DNA of 64,000 nucleotides from a bacterium. Lineage in GTDB: Bacteria > Babelota > Babeliae > Babelales > Babelaceae. The stretch is taken from the NCBI GenBank assembly GCA_023428375.1, contig JAEYYR010000002.1, forward strand, positions 310,001 to 374,000, written 5' to 3'. Every line of letters begins with the position of its first letter. Position 1 is the first letter of the stretch. Below are positions 17,104 to 25,196 of this stretch, piece by piece. The notes below the pieces were generated by a model. It was not told where the DNA came from. It worked only from the letters and a program-made list of their open reading frames with translations, and made no database searches. The translations under genes were made by a program, and so were the position numbers.

Positions 17104-17906
17104 TATTTTTTCCCCATTATTGTAAAAAATTTGTCTAATTTATGATCTAATAGTTCAAGATCTATTGCGTTAAAAGTGTTATCATAATGTTTGCTAATTG
17201 TATCAGTTACTGATTTCTTAAATGCAAACATTTGTTTGTTGTTATCTTTTACAAATGACTCATACTCATCAATTATTCTGTTCATTCCATCTATTTGTGA
17301 TTGCTCTAATGAATCAATTCTTTTTTGTAATTTCGAATTAGTCCTTTTTAGTGATATAAATTCAGATACAAGTATCTGATTCTGTGCCATTTTATTAAGA
17401 GTGAATGAAGAATTACTAATCTGATTTTGTAAGTTGAGCGTTGATCTATTTATTCTATTATTTAAATTAGTTACTTTTTTTTGGGTTTTCCATGATTGAG
17501 ATTCAAAAGCGTTTATGCGAGAATTTTGCTTGAGTGTCGCAGCTTCGAGATCTCTTATCTTAAAATTATTTGAAACATGATATAGTTGGAGCATGGCATT
17601 TGTATCTTCAAGCTCACATTTTTGCTCGGTATGCGAGGCTTTTAATTCTTTAAGATCTGTTTTATATTTTTCTAATTTTTGTCGTTGAATTCTTGATTGT
17701 TTCTTTAATTTTTTTACTTGCGAATTTAATGTGTTTAAATCCGTAACTTCATCTGAGTCATCAGATATAAGATAAAGCAGGGATGTAAATGTCACAAAAC
17801 CTAATGCTGGTTTTATCCAGCCACTAATCGTATTAAAGAGATTGTTTTCTGCCGATATATGATTAAATGGCAAAGCTACAGCAAGAATTAATATAAACTT
17901 TTTCAT
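17103..17906 (-). CDS. Secreted/membrane-anchored coiled-coil protein
   Basis: 267 residues with the same layout as its neighbour: signal peptide (1-19), short segment with GWIKPAL, a hydrophobic segment near 33-48, DDSDEV, and then about 200 residues of predicted coiled coil rich in Lys, Gln, Asn and Leu. AGGTGA lies upstream of the start. No enzymatic motif. It is first in a two-gene minus-strand operon with the gene at 16162. Function unknown. Confidence 0.7.
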   Translation of the reverse strand: MKKFILILAVALPFNHISAENNLFNTISGWIKPALGFVTFTSLLYLISDDSDEVTDLNTLNSQVKKLKKQSRIQRQKLEKYKTDLKELKASHTEQKCELEDTNAMLQLYHVSNNFKIRDLEAATLKQNSRINAFESQSWKTQKKVTNLNNRINRSTLNLQNQISNSSFTLNKMAQNQILVSEFISLKRTNSKLQKRIDSLEQSQIDGMNRIIDEYESFVKDNNKQMFAFKKSVTDTISKHYDNTFNAIDLELLDHKLDKFFTIMGKK

Positions 17907-18049
17907 ATTTCACCTACAATCTATTACTTGAATTTATTTTATCATAATAGAAATATTTCACAATGTTTATACTGTAAATATAGGCTTTTTTCAGATAAAG
18001 AGGGATTTTGCATTGAAATATTATTAGTTTTTTATGTTTACTAATAGAT

Positions 18050-18083
18050 GGATGATTGTGAGATAACTAAATCACAATCATCC
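18050..18083 (-). terminator. Stem-loop downstream of the 159-aa coiled-coil gene
   Basis: A perfect 12-bp inverted repeat (18050-18061 and 18072-18083, 10-base loop) lies 20 bases after the stop of the gene at 18104. The U-run is poor on the minus strand, so termination is plausible but not certain. Confidence 0.4.
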
Positions 18084-18103
18084 CAAGGATGTAAGATTAG
18101 CTG

Positions 18104-18583
18104 TTATATATTTTTATTTTGTTTCTCAAAAATATGTACTACATAATCGCCAATTGAAGCATTATGGTCATTGCCATATTTAGTATTAAGATGTTTAGCA
18201 AGATATTGTTGGCTCAATACATAAGATTTTATGGCAAAAACTTCTTCTTGCATTTGACTCAATGAATTAATCTCATTTTCGCACCATGTGAAAAAGATTG
18301 GATGCGCCAATGATAAAGCCTTGCTTTTCTGAAATAATGTCCATTTAGGCAAAGTATTTTTTTCGTTTTTGTTTTTGAGAGATATAACTTCATTTTTTAA
18401 GTTTTGTATTTCTTTGCTTTTTTGGTAATCATGATAAAAAAGATAGCTGAACCCCAATCCTATAGCGCCACCATATAGTGTTTGGGGTGTTGCACATTCA
18501 AGCAATTTGGTGCAGTAATCAAAAAAATTAGCTTGAAGTGATGAGATGAAAACTAATGAAATAATACAATATTTGTTTAACAT
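18104..18583 (-). CDS. Small secreted/membrane coiled-coil protein
   Basis: 159 residues: signal peptide (MLNKYCIISLVFISSLQA), a Cys-containing segment, a hydrophobic glycine-rich stretch LYGGAIGLGFSYLFY, a short coiled coil (about 55-80) and a C-terminal segment NASIGDYVVHIFEKQ similar to the end of the 313-residue protein at 16162. It appears to be a short third member of that group. It stands alone, between the stem-loop at 18050 and the pepA terminator. Function unknown. Confidence 0.65.
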   Translation of the reverse strand: MLNKYCIISLVFISSLQANFFDYCTKLLECATPQTLYGGAIGLGFSYLFYHDYQKSKEIQNLKNEVISLKNKNEKNTLPKWTLFQKSKALSLAHPIFFTWCENEINSLSQMQEEVFAIKSYVLSQQYLAKHLNTKYGNDHNASIGDYVVHIFEKQNKNI

Positions 18584-18613
18584 AATGATTTACTTATATG
18601 GTTAAAATTGTGG

Positions 18614-18644
18614 TATAAAAAAAGGGGAGCATATGCTCCCCTTT
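18614..18644 (-). terminator. Intrinsic terminator of pepA
   Basis: A 10-bp GC-rich stem (18621-18630 and 18635-18644, loop ATAT) is followed on the minus strand by a run of seven T residues. It lies 25 bases after the pepA stop. Confidence 0.88.
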
Positions 18645-18669
18645 AATCATTTATTGTGTTTGCTTTGAA

Positions 18670-20184
18670 TTATTTCCAATTAAGAAGTAGTTCAGCAAAT
18701 AATCGTACACCAAATCCGGTTGCGCCAGGACGGTAGTAGCTAATATCTGGTACGTTGAAAGAGGTTCCTGCAACATCAAGGTGAACAAATGGAACATCAT
18801 CAACAAAATGTTTGAGGAAGAATCCTGCAGTAATTGCGCCCGCTCTGTATTTTTCGTTGCCAATGTTACATATGTCGGCAACATCAGATAATACGGCTTT
18901 TTTATAATCATCATGGAATGGTAGTTCCCACAAACGATCGCCCGATTCTCTGCCTGCTTTTAATAATTTTTCAGCAAGATCTTCATGCTGGCTCATTAAG
19001 CCTGCAAAGAAGGGTCCAAGTGCATACGCACATGAGCCGGTAAGCGTTGCAATACTAATAATGCCATCAAGTTTGTAATGTTTTACCGCGTATGATAATG
19101 CATCCGCTAAAATCAAGCGACCTTCAGCATCAGTATTTTTAATTTCTGCTGTCAAACCGTTGTAAAAGGTTATGATATCGCCTGGTTTTGTAGCATGGCC
19201 ACTGATCAAGTTTTCGGTAATTGGTGCAATGCCAACCACATTCACTTGAGGTTTCAAATGTGAGATCATTTCCATGGTTGAAATAACTGCTGCAGCGCCA
19301 GCCATATCATCTTTCATGGTTTCCATACCAGATGCTGGTTTGATGCTCAAACCGCCTGAGTCGAAGGTGATGCCTTTGCCAACAATCGCAATCGTTGGTG
19401 CATTTTTATTGCCGCAATCATACTCCAATGCAACCATACACGCTTCTTGTTCTGAGCCTTTGGCAACTGCTTCAATGCCGCCCATGCCCATGGCAATAAT
19501 ATCTGCTTCGCTGAAATAGCGAGCTTTGAGTTGATGGACTTTTGCAATACGTGTTGCATGTTTGCCAAGCTCTGTTGGTGTTAAATTCACTGCTGGTAGA
19601 TCGCACCATAAGCGTGATTGATTGACGGCAAAGCCAATGCGTTCACCGATGTCCATACCAGCTTTTAATTCATCATGCCAAATGCCTGGTACACAATAGG
19701 TAATAGTATAATCGCGAGTCATGCGGCGAGCAGCGTCGGTAATAAATTGATCAAAATGGTAGGTTGCCAAATATGCAGTAATTACCGCTTCTTTACCAAG
19801 GTTAAATAAATTGGTATCGATAATTTCGGGTTTTGGTAATGCAATAGCGAGGTTAGTGATTTTTAATCCCTCTGCAATACGCATAACTTGGCCGATGGCG
19901 CGACGATAATTTTCTAATTTATCGCTTGGTTTTCTTTTTAAGTTTCCAAGTCCTGCAAGAATAATATACACCGGTTTATTATCTTTAACTGCAGCAACCG
20001 TAAGTGTGCTATTAGGAGCACCAGTAAAAGATCGTTCTTTTATTAATTGATCAAGTGGCGCGTATAACGAAGTTAAATCGGAGACTTGAGAATCAGAAAA
20101 ATTAAATTGTTGTTCGCACAAGACAACATAGCCTTGCACATTTTCTTGCGTCAAAGGTTTTGACGATATATGCGTTGTAATCAT
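18670..20184 (-). CDS. pepA: Cytosol (leucyl) aminopeptidase, M17 family
   Basis: 504 residues, normal length for the hexameric di-metal leucyl aminopeptidase that removes N-terminal residues from peptides in the cytoplasm. The metal-binding blocks are all visible: VGKGITFDSGGLSIKP, KDDMAGAAAV, and the family signature NTDAEGRLILADAL near residue 350. An N-terminal macro-like domain precedes the catalytic domain. Monocistronic, with its own terminator downstream. In some bacteria PepA also binds DNA; nothing here bears on that. Confidence 0.95.
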   Translation of the reverse strand: MITTHISSKPLTQENVQGYVVLCEQQFNFSDSQVSDLTSLYAPLDQLIKERSFTGAPNSTLTVAAVKDNKPVYIILAGLGNLKRKPSDKLENYRRAIGQVMRIAEGLKITNLAIALPKPEIIDTNLFNLGKEAVITAYLATYHFDQFITDAARRMTRDYTITYCVPGIWHDELKAGMDIGERIGFAVNQSRLWCDLPAVNLTPTELGKHATRIAKVHQLKARYFSEADIIAMGMGGIEAVAKGSEQEACMVALEYDCGNKNAPTIAIVGKGITFDSGGLSIKPASGMETMKDDMAGAAAVISTMEMISHLKPQVNVVGIAPITENLISGHATKPGDIITFYNGLTAEIKNTDAEGRLILADALSYAVKHYKLDGIISIATLTGSCAYALGPFFAGLMSQHEDLAEKLLKAGRESGDRLWELPFHDDYKKAVLSDVADICNIGNEKYRAGAITAGFFLKHFVDDVPFVHLDVAGTSFNVPDISYYRPGATGFGVRLFAELLLNWK

Positions 20185-20359
20185 AGGATCACATAAGGGT
20201 AAAAGGATTTTTTACTAACGATATCATAATACGACTAAAAAGTATTCCTCTATTAATTGCTATTTTATCAATCATATAAATGACTTTTAATTCAATTGTG
20301 CAAAAATATAGTAATTATGTTGTGTTTGCGCTAAATTTAAAAATAAAATTGGAGTTGTA

Positions 20360-20713
20360 ATGGTATTGTATCTAATCTTTTTCGTAACGTGCTTTGCTGG
20401 TTGTTCTGATGGAATTGTAAGGCGTCCAGAAGACGATGGCGTGAGGGTAATGTATGAAAATGACAAGTATAGAGCTTTAAGGAATAGTGGCTTAGGCACC
20501 TACATGGTAGCTGAAAAGTATGTCGATGCTGATAATGTATTGCAGTTCAGAAGAATTGCAAACAGAGATAAGGCTCGCGCTATTTTTGATGAACTAGAAA
20601 ATGAATTTAATTCTTATGGTCCCAGCGAGATGTACGCCAAAGAAAAAGATGCGTATGGGGAGCATGATTTGCCCTCTGGAATAGATTATCCAAAAAATGA
20701 AAATAATTCTTAA
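20360..20713 (+). CDS. Small secreted (possible lipoprotein), family B member 1
   Basis: 117 residues from an ATG with GGAG nine bases upstream. The N-terminus ends FVTCFAGCSDG, close to a lipobox, so it may be a lipoprotein. First of a group of small secreted proteins that share a beta-strand core ((A/V)xYDxxxxxYxAxxx) and a C-terminal helix of the form DPxxxYxxLxxxFxxxxP. Here the helix is NRDKARAIFDELENEFNSYGP. Acidic C-terminus. Function unknown. Confidence 0.65.
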   Translation: MVLYLIFFVTCFAGCSDGIVRRPEDDGVRVMYENDKYRALRNSGLGTYMVAEKYVDADNVLQFRRIANRDKARAIFDELENEFNSYGPSEMYAKEKDAYGEHDLPSGIDYPKNENNS

Positions 20714-20835
20714 TTAAGAAACAAGAGTCTTTTTTTTTGATTGTTTACATTCTCAATCTGAATATATATAGCGTTATGAGCTTTATTTAGAGTATTCTAT
20801 TTTATGAATAACTTTAAATTGTGTGTGGTATTCCT

Positions 20836-21210
20836 ATGAATAGATCGATATTTTTTTTAACATTTCTAATGATTATGACTTTTACTAGTTATACACAGGA
20901 TAAACCGACCGTAATATTTAAACATAATAATGGATGGGATATTCTGATTAAGGGACCGATAACCGCTTCATATAACTTGAAAACTGGCGAAATTAATGCT
21001 TCAGAAATGAAAGTCTTAATGGTCAATAATAGAAGATCGCTTTTTTATCCTCAGCAATTAAATAATGCTTATGAAATTTATAATCAACTATTAGATGAAT
21101 ATGAACTAAGAGATCATGGCCCTATTGAACGTTTTGCGGATGAAAGAGAGCCTAATGCTTTTTCTTATCGAGATGATGAACCGCAAGAATATCAAAACGT
21201 TAATAATTAA
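20836..21210 (+). CDS. Small secreted protein, family B member 2
   Basis: 124 residues from the ATG at 20836; a GTG at 20821 would put five residues before the signal peptide MNRSIFFLTFLMIMTFTSYT. The family core is ITASYNLKTGEINAS, and the C-terminal helix is NNAYEIYNQLLDEYELRDHGP. Ends with an acidic tail. The next family member begins 10 bases after its stop, so members 2 to 6 look like one transcription unit. Function unknown. Confidence 0.7.
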   Translation: MNRSIFFLTFLMIMTFTSYTQDKPTVIFKHNNGWDILIKGPITASYNLKTGEINASEMKVLMVNNRRSLFYPQQLNNAYEIYNQLLDEYELRDHGPIERFADEREPNAFSYRDDEPQEYQNVNN

Positions 21211-21220
21211 TGAGTATATG

Positions 21221-21571
21221 ATGAATAAATATCTAATTATTGCTCTAAGTTTTTCTATAACCATTGCTTCTTATGCATCAGAAGAAATTACCTATAAAAA
21301 AAATAATTGTGTTAATACATTCAAAAAAGGTTCTTTGATTGTGCAGCATGACGAATGCAATAATTTATTCCAAGCGTTTATGGAAAAAATAACAAAGATT
21401 ATTGATGATAATGGCATGTTACATTTTAAGCGCGAAATAATCAAACAAGAACAATTAAATGCACAAAAGATTTATTGGGATCTCTACGACGCTTATTTGA
21501 TAAATCAAGCAAGAGAACCTAACGAAATTGAAACAAATATAACAGAGGTATCATATGATGAAAATTATTAA
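21221..21571 (+). CDS. Small secreted protein, family B member 3
   Basis: 116 residues from the second of two adjacent ATG codons (21218 and 21221); longer in-frame starts would overlap the upstream gene and hide the signal peptide MNKYLIIALSFSITIASYAS. The strand core is degenerate; the C-terminal helix reads NAQKIYWDLYDAYLINQ. Contains two Cys in the mature part (NNCVN, DECNN). Its last 17 bases overlap member 4. Function unknown. Confidence 0.65.
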   Translation: MNKYLIIALSFSITIASYASEEITYKKNNCVNTFKKGSLIVQHDECNNLFQAFMEKITKIIDDNGMLHFKREIIKQEQLNAQKIYWDLYDAYLINQAREPNEIETNITEVSYDENY

Positions 21572-21881
21572 AAATATTCTAGTCTGTGCGGCAATACTAT
21601 CTCTCAATGCTGCAGATAATGACAATGATAATAATATGGTTCAAGGAACATATAATCCAACTAATAGGGAAACAACATATACGTTTAATAATATCAAGGC
21701 CAGCCATATACCGCCAAATATTTATGAAGCATTTGAAATACAACCTTCAAACAGGAATTTTCAAAGATTGATGGCTTTAGAGGATCCAGAGAAGCGTTAT
21801 CGCTTTTTAGAACAAATGTTTCAAGCGCAGAATGAACCAAATGAACAAAAAGAAAATTTAGAGCCGGATGAACTTGAATAA
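21555..21881 (+). CDS. Small secreted protein, family B member 4
   Basis: 108 residues with signal peptide MMKIIKNILVCAAILSLNA and AGAGG at good distance before the first ATG. Overlaps member 3 by 17 bases, which suggests translational coupling. Core: VQGTYNPTNRETTYTF; helix: DPEKRYRFLEQMFQAQNEP, nearly the same as DPKNRYNQLKELYQ in the broken copy at 46746. Acidic tail. Function unknown. Confidence 0.7.
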   Translation: MMKIIKNILVCAAILSLNAADNDNDNNMVQGTYNPTNRETTYTFNNIKASHIPPNIYEAFEIQPSNRNFQRLMALEDPEKRYRFLEQMFQAQNEPNEQKENLEPDELE

Positions 21882-21895
21882 ATTTAGGAAATATT

Positions 21896-22240
21896 ATGAA
21901 GCTATTTAAAATGTATATCATTGTCTTTTTACTTGCTGCGCATATATATGCAGCAGATGACTCAGCTGAATGGGGAGAGCCTGGAATTTATCGTATTAAA
22001 CAAAACTCAAAAATTACTTATACCAAAATACAGCCAAAAGGGCTCAAGATTGTTGCTAAATATGACGATCTATTAAAGAAATACTCTGCATATGAAGTTA
22101 CTTTATATCGTGGCGAAGAAGTAGAAGATCGTTTAAAGAATCCTGAGAAAATATATCATAATTTAGAGCAAGAATTTATTAATTCTCAAGATCCATTAGA
22201 AATTGAGCATGATATTAAACAGCCCGACGAATTTATGTAA
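21896..22240 (+). CDS. Small secreted protein, family B member 5
   Basis: 114 residues with signal peptide (MKLFKMYIIVFLLAAHIYAA) and AGGAAA upstream. The mature part begins with WGEPGIYR. Core: IVAKYDDLLKKYSAYEV; helix: NPEKIYHNLEQEFINSQDP, then an acidic tail. Fourteen bases from member 4 and 24 from member 6. Function unknown. Confidence 0.7.
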   Translation: MKLFKMYIIVFLLAAHIYAADDSAEWGEPGIYRIKQNSKITYTKIQPKGLKIVAKYDDLLKKYSAYEVTLYRGEEVEDRLKNPEKIYHNLEQEFINSQDPLEIEHDIKQPDEFM

Positions 22241-22264
22241 AATATTTTAACGCTAAGGTAAAAT

Positions 22265-22630
22265 ATGATTAAATTTTCTATTTTAAGAAGATTAAGGTTT
22301 GTTTTTATCAGTTATTTTTTGGTATCTTCTGTAATTTGTTTTGATGCTGGTGTAAGAAAGTATGAAGACTCTCAAAGCATTACCTTTGAAAATGAATTTA
22401 TTGTTGCATCATACGATAAATCAAATGGCACTTATAAAGTATCACTCAAACCACGTGCGCGATCAATAGGTGGATTTGAAAAATGGCATTTGGATGATCC
22501 AATGGATCATTATTTGCGCTTGAAAGACCAATACGAATTGCAGTTGGATAGTGAAGAAATGGAACCAAAGGATCCTGAAGAGACTGAAGAATTTAAAATA
22601 TATCGACACCTTGGTCAAAACGAAAATTGA
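22265..22630 (+). CDS. Small secreted protein, family B member 6
   Basis: 121 residues. A basic N-terminus (MIKFSILRRLRF) precedes a hydrophobic signal core ending SSVICF. The family pattern is clear: FIVASYDKSNGTYKVSL, then DPMDHYLRLKDQYELQ, followed by a Glu-rich tail (EEMEPKDPEETEEF). Last of the contiguous block; AT-rich sequence and then the flotillin operon follow. Function unknown. Confidence 0.7.
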   Translation: MIKFSILRRLRFVFISYFLVSSVICFDAGVRKYEDSQSITFENEFIVASYDKSNGTYKVSLKPRARSIGGFEKWHLDDPMDHYLRLKDQYELQLDSEEMEPKDPEETEEFKIYRHLGQNEN

Positions 22631-22825
22631 ACTAATTAAAAAATTAGTATGAAAATATTCTTTTAAGTAACATACTAGTTGTCTTTTTTTTATTAATCCT
22701 ATACAATATTTAAAATAGTATTTCTATTTAGTACTTCTCATTTAATTTCTTATCTCTGCGGTGTAGATAAGCTTCAGTAGTTAATTTTCTTAGTTTTCCC
22801 ATTTTCTACACCAGGGGGATGCACC

Positions 22826-23413
22826 ATGCTCTTTGCATCCATTAATTCATATTATTTAACGAATCTGTATTGGATACTCGCTGTCATCGGTACGACATTA
22901 TTTGGTTTACGTATGTCGCTTATGCTCCTTGGTGGGTTTATCGATTTTCATCATGATGATGGACATCATGGTCATACGCATGATACTTCATCTTCTTTGA
23001 AGATCATTACGCTTCATTCACTTTCCGGATTTTGCATGATGTTTGGTTGGGCGGGTCTTGCAGCATCTGAGCAACTCGGATTATCAAATGGTTATTCATT
23101 ATTAATAGCCTGTATCAGTGGTTTTGTTGTCATGATCTGTGCTGCATTTTTATTTAAATGTGCGCAAAAGTTGGAAGCTTCGGGGGCGCACTTTGCAATA
23201 CAACAAACGCTTGGGAAGACCGGGATGGTGTATCATGCTATTCCTGCACATGGTTTAGGAAAAATTCATATAAATGTGCATGGTATTACTCGTGAACTTC
23301 TGGCGCAATCGTTAACGAATGAATCTATTGAGTCGTTTGAAGCAATTAAAGTTATTAACATTATCGATCAAGAAACGGTGCTAGTCGTTTTATTGAGAAA
23401 GGAACAACCATGA
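22826..23413 (+). CDS. YqiJ/YuaF-like membrane protein, flotillin partner
   Basis: 195 residues. A His-rich loop (HHDDGHHGHTH, about 43-53) sits between transmembrane segments, and the C-terminal 70 residues look like the small beta-barrel OB-fold domain of YuaF/YqiJ (NfeD-like) proteins: KTGMVYHAIPAHGLGKIHI and EAIKVINIIDQETVLVV. In many bacteria such a gene lies directly upstream of a flotillin gene, as here, where the two overlap by 4 bases. GGGGG lies upstream of the start. The His-rich loop could bind metal; that is a guess. Confidence 0.75.
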   Translation: MLFASINSYYLTNLYWILAVIGTTLFGLRMSLMLLGGFIDFHHDDGHHGHTHDTSSSLKIITLHSLSGFCMMFGWAGLAASEQLGLSNGYSLLIACISGFVVMICAAFLFKCAQKLEASGAHFAIQQTLGKTGMVYHAIPAHGLGKIHINVHGITRELLAQSLTNESIESFEAIKVINIIDQETVLVVLLRKEQP

Positions 23414-24744
23414 TTAACTTCATTGCAGTCGGCGCTTTCTGTGCCGCATTATTTATTTTTTTCACACTTTTTTTCTTGGCAAGTTGTTACAAGCGTTGTC
23501 CGTCAAATAAAGTGTTAGTTGTGTATGGTAATCTAATCGGAAACAAATCCGCCCATTGTTATCACGGTGGCGGTAAATTTGTATGGCCACTTATTCAAGA
23601 TTATGAATATTTAGATTTGACACCCATGGCTATTCATGTGCCCCTCAAATCAGCATTATCTCAGCAGAATATTCGTATTAACGTACCAAGCACTTTTACC
23701 GTTGCGCTTGATACTACGCCAGAAGCTATGAACAATGCAGCGATTCGTTTGCTTGGGCTTTCATTGCGTGATATTGAAATGATGGCAACAGAAATCATTA
23801 TTGGTCAGTTACGTTTGACTGTTGCATCATTGCGCATTGAAGAAATTAACCAAGATCGCGAAAGATTCTTGTCGGAAATTAGAAAACATATCGAACCAGA
23901 ACTGAAAAAAATTGGTTTGATGCTTTTAAACGTTAATATTACCGATATCACGGATGAATCAAATTATATAGAAAGTATTGGCCGTAAATCAGTAGCAACC
24001 GCAGTTAACCAAGCAAAAATTGATGTTTCTGAACAAGAAAAACTTGGTGAGATCGGTAGAGCATTTGCTGATCGTGAAAAGCGTATTCAGGTAGCAGCAC
24101 AAAACGCTGAAGCAGTGCAAGGTGAAAATGAAGCAAAAGCACGCATTGCACAAGTAAATGCGCAATTATCCGAGCAAGAAGCCGAAGCAGAACGTAGAAG
24201 TTTGATTGCCTTGCAGAATGCCTATGCTGAAATTAATACCTCAAAAGCTCATGTTGAATTGAAGCGTTTAGAAGCAGAAGAAATTGTACCGAAAGAAATT
24301 GAAAAACGAAAAATCGAAATCGATGCGATGGCCCAAGCTGAAAAGCAAAAGATTGATGCATATGCACAAGCAGCATCGATTCTTGCAATCAAAGAAGCGG
24401 AAGCTGAAGGTATTTTAAAGGTGTTGAATGCAAAAGCGCAGGGTTATAAAATGCTTGTTGATGCATGCGCGGGCAATACGCAAGATGCTGCAACCATGCT
24501 CATGGTTGAAAAACTTGAAGAGATTGTAAAACTCCAAACGGAAGCAATCAAAAATATTAAGATTGATAAAGTTACCGTATGGGATAGCGCCAATGGAGAC
24601 TCAAGTTCAACCGCTAATTTCTTAAGTAATTTGGTTAAATCGTTACCACCATTACATGAAATTACTGAAATGTCCGGTGTTAAATTACCAGAATATTTAG
24701 GTAATCTCACCAAAAATAATAAAGAAATAATAAAAGAATCATAG
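23410..24744 (+). CDS. Flotillin-like SPFH scaffold protein (YqiK/FloT type)
   Basis: 444 residues. An N-terminal membrane segment (about 5-28) precedes a SPFH/band 7 domain (about 35-210; NKVLVVYGN, GGGKFVWPL, and VNITDITD), then a long Ala/Glu/Lys-rich coiled coil (about 210-360; repeated EAxA motifs such as AQAEKQKIDAYAQAA) typical of flotillins. Flotillins organise membrane microdomains on the inner face of the plasma membrane. It overlaps the upstream NfeD-type partner by 4 bases and ends at a strong terminator. A second, prohibitin-like SPFH protein is at 45899. Confidence 0.88.
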   Translation: MINFIAVGAFCAALFIFFTLFFLASCYKRCPSNKVLVVYGNLIGNKSAHCYHGGGKFVWPLIQDYEYLDLTPMAIHVPLKSALSQQNIRINVPSTFTVALDTTPEAMNNAAIRLLGLSLRDIEMMATEIIIGQLRLTVASLRIEEINQDRERFLSEIRKHIEPELKKIGLMLLNVNITDITDESNYIESIGRKSVATAVNQAKIDVSEQEKLGEIGRAFADREKRIQVAAQNAEAVQGENEAKARIAQVNAQLSEQEAEAERRSLIALQNAYAEINTSKAHVELKRLEAEEIVPKEIEKRKIEIDAMAQAEKQKIDAYAQAASILAIKEAEAEGILKVLNAKAQGYKMLVDACAGNTQDAATMLMVEKLEEIVKLQTEAIKNIKIDKVTVWDSANGDSSSTANFLSNLVKSLPPLHEITEMSGVKLPEYLGNLTKNNKEIIKES

Positions 24745-24763
24745 TTTAACATTGCGATCATTC

Positions 24764-24791
24764 AAAAGCGGCTTTTTAGCCGCTTTTTTTT
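24764..24791 (+). terminator. Intrinsic terminator of flotillin operon
   Basis: A 10-bp stem (24764-24773 and 24778-24787, loop TTTT) runs straight into a T-tract on the plus strand, 20 bases after the flotillin stop. Confidence 0.88.
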
Positions 24792-24903
24792 ATTGTTTTA
24801 AGTCGCGATATTTCAGTATAGTTATAATGAAAATAGAAATATTATAACGCTGTGTTTTCTATGTTTACTAATAAAAAAATTTGATAATAGAAATAGGAAT
24901 TAT

Positions 24904-25191
24904 ATGAATACCTTTAATATTTTTTTATCGATACTTGCAATGATATCTCTGTATATCTCTGCCAATGATTTAGATGATATCGTATTTAAAGTTTCAAGTG
25001 CTGGTATTGTAATTTATTGTGACAGTCGTATTTGTGCCGCCTATGATAGTACCGATAATTCTTATCAAGCAATGGACATACGAGATTCTGGTATGCCCCG
25101 TCTCGAGAATGCGAAAATGTTTTTTGATAATCTCAAAGAACGTTTTTATAATCAAGGTCCTTTAATATTTGAACAGTCTCAAAAAGAATAA
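24904..25191 (+). CDS. Small secreted protein, family B member 7
   Basis: 95 residues with signal peptide MNTFNIFLSILAMISLYISA. Core: ICAAYDSTDNSYQAMDI; helix: NAKMFFDNLKERFYNQGP, as in members 1 and 2. Two Cys in the core (YCDSRICAAY) may form a disulfide. It is separated from the main family B block by the flotillin operon and is convergent with the large secreted gene at 25197, 5 bases away. A TATAAT at 24823-24828 lies upstream. Function unknown. Confidence 0.7.
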   Translation: MNTFNIFLSILAMISLYISANDLDDIVFKVSSAGIVIYCDSRICAAYDSTDNSYQAMDIRDSGMPRLENAKMFFDNLKERFYNQGPLIFEQSQKE

Positions 25192-25196
25192 AAACG

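Noticed and set aside
18651..18914. Second frame overlapping the 3' end of pepA
   Set aside because: The pepA frame is complete and conserved to its terminator; this is a shadow frame.
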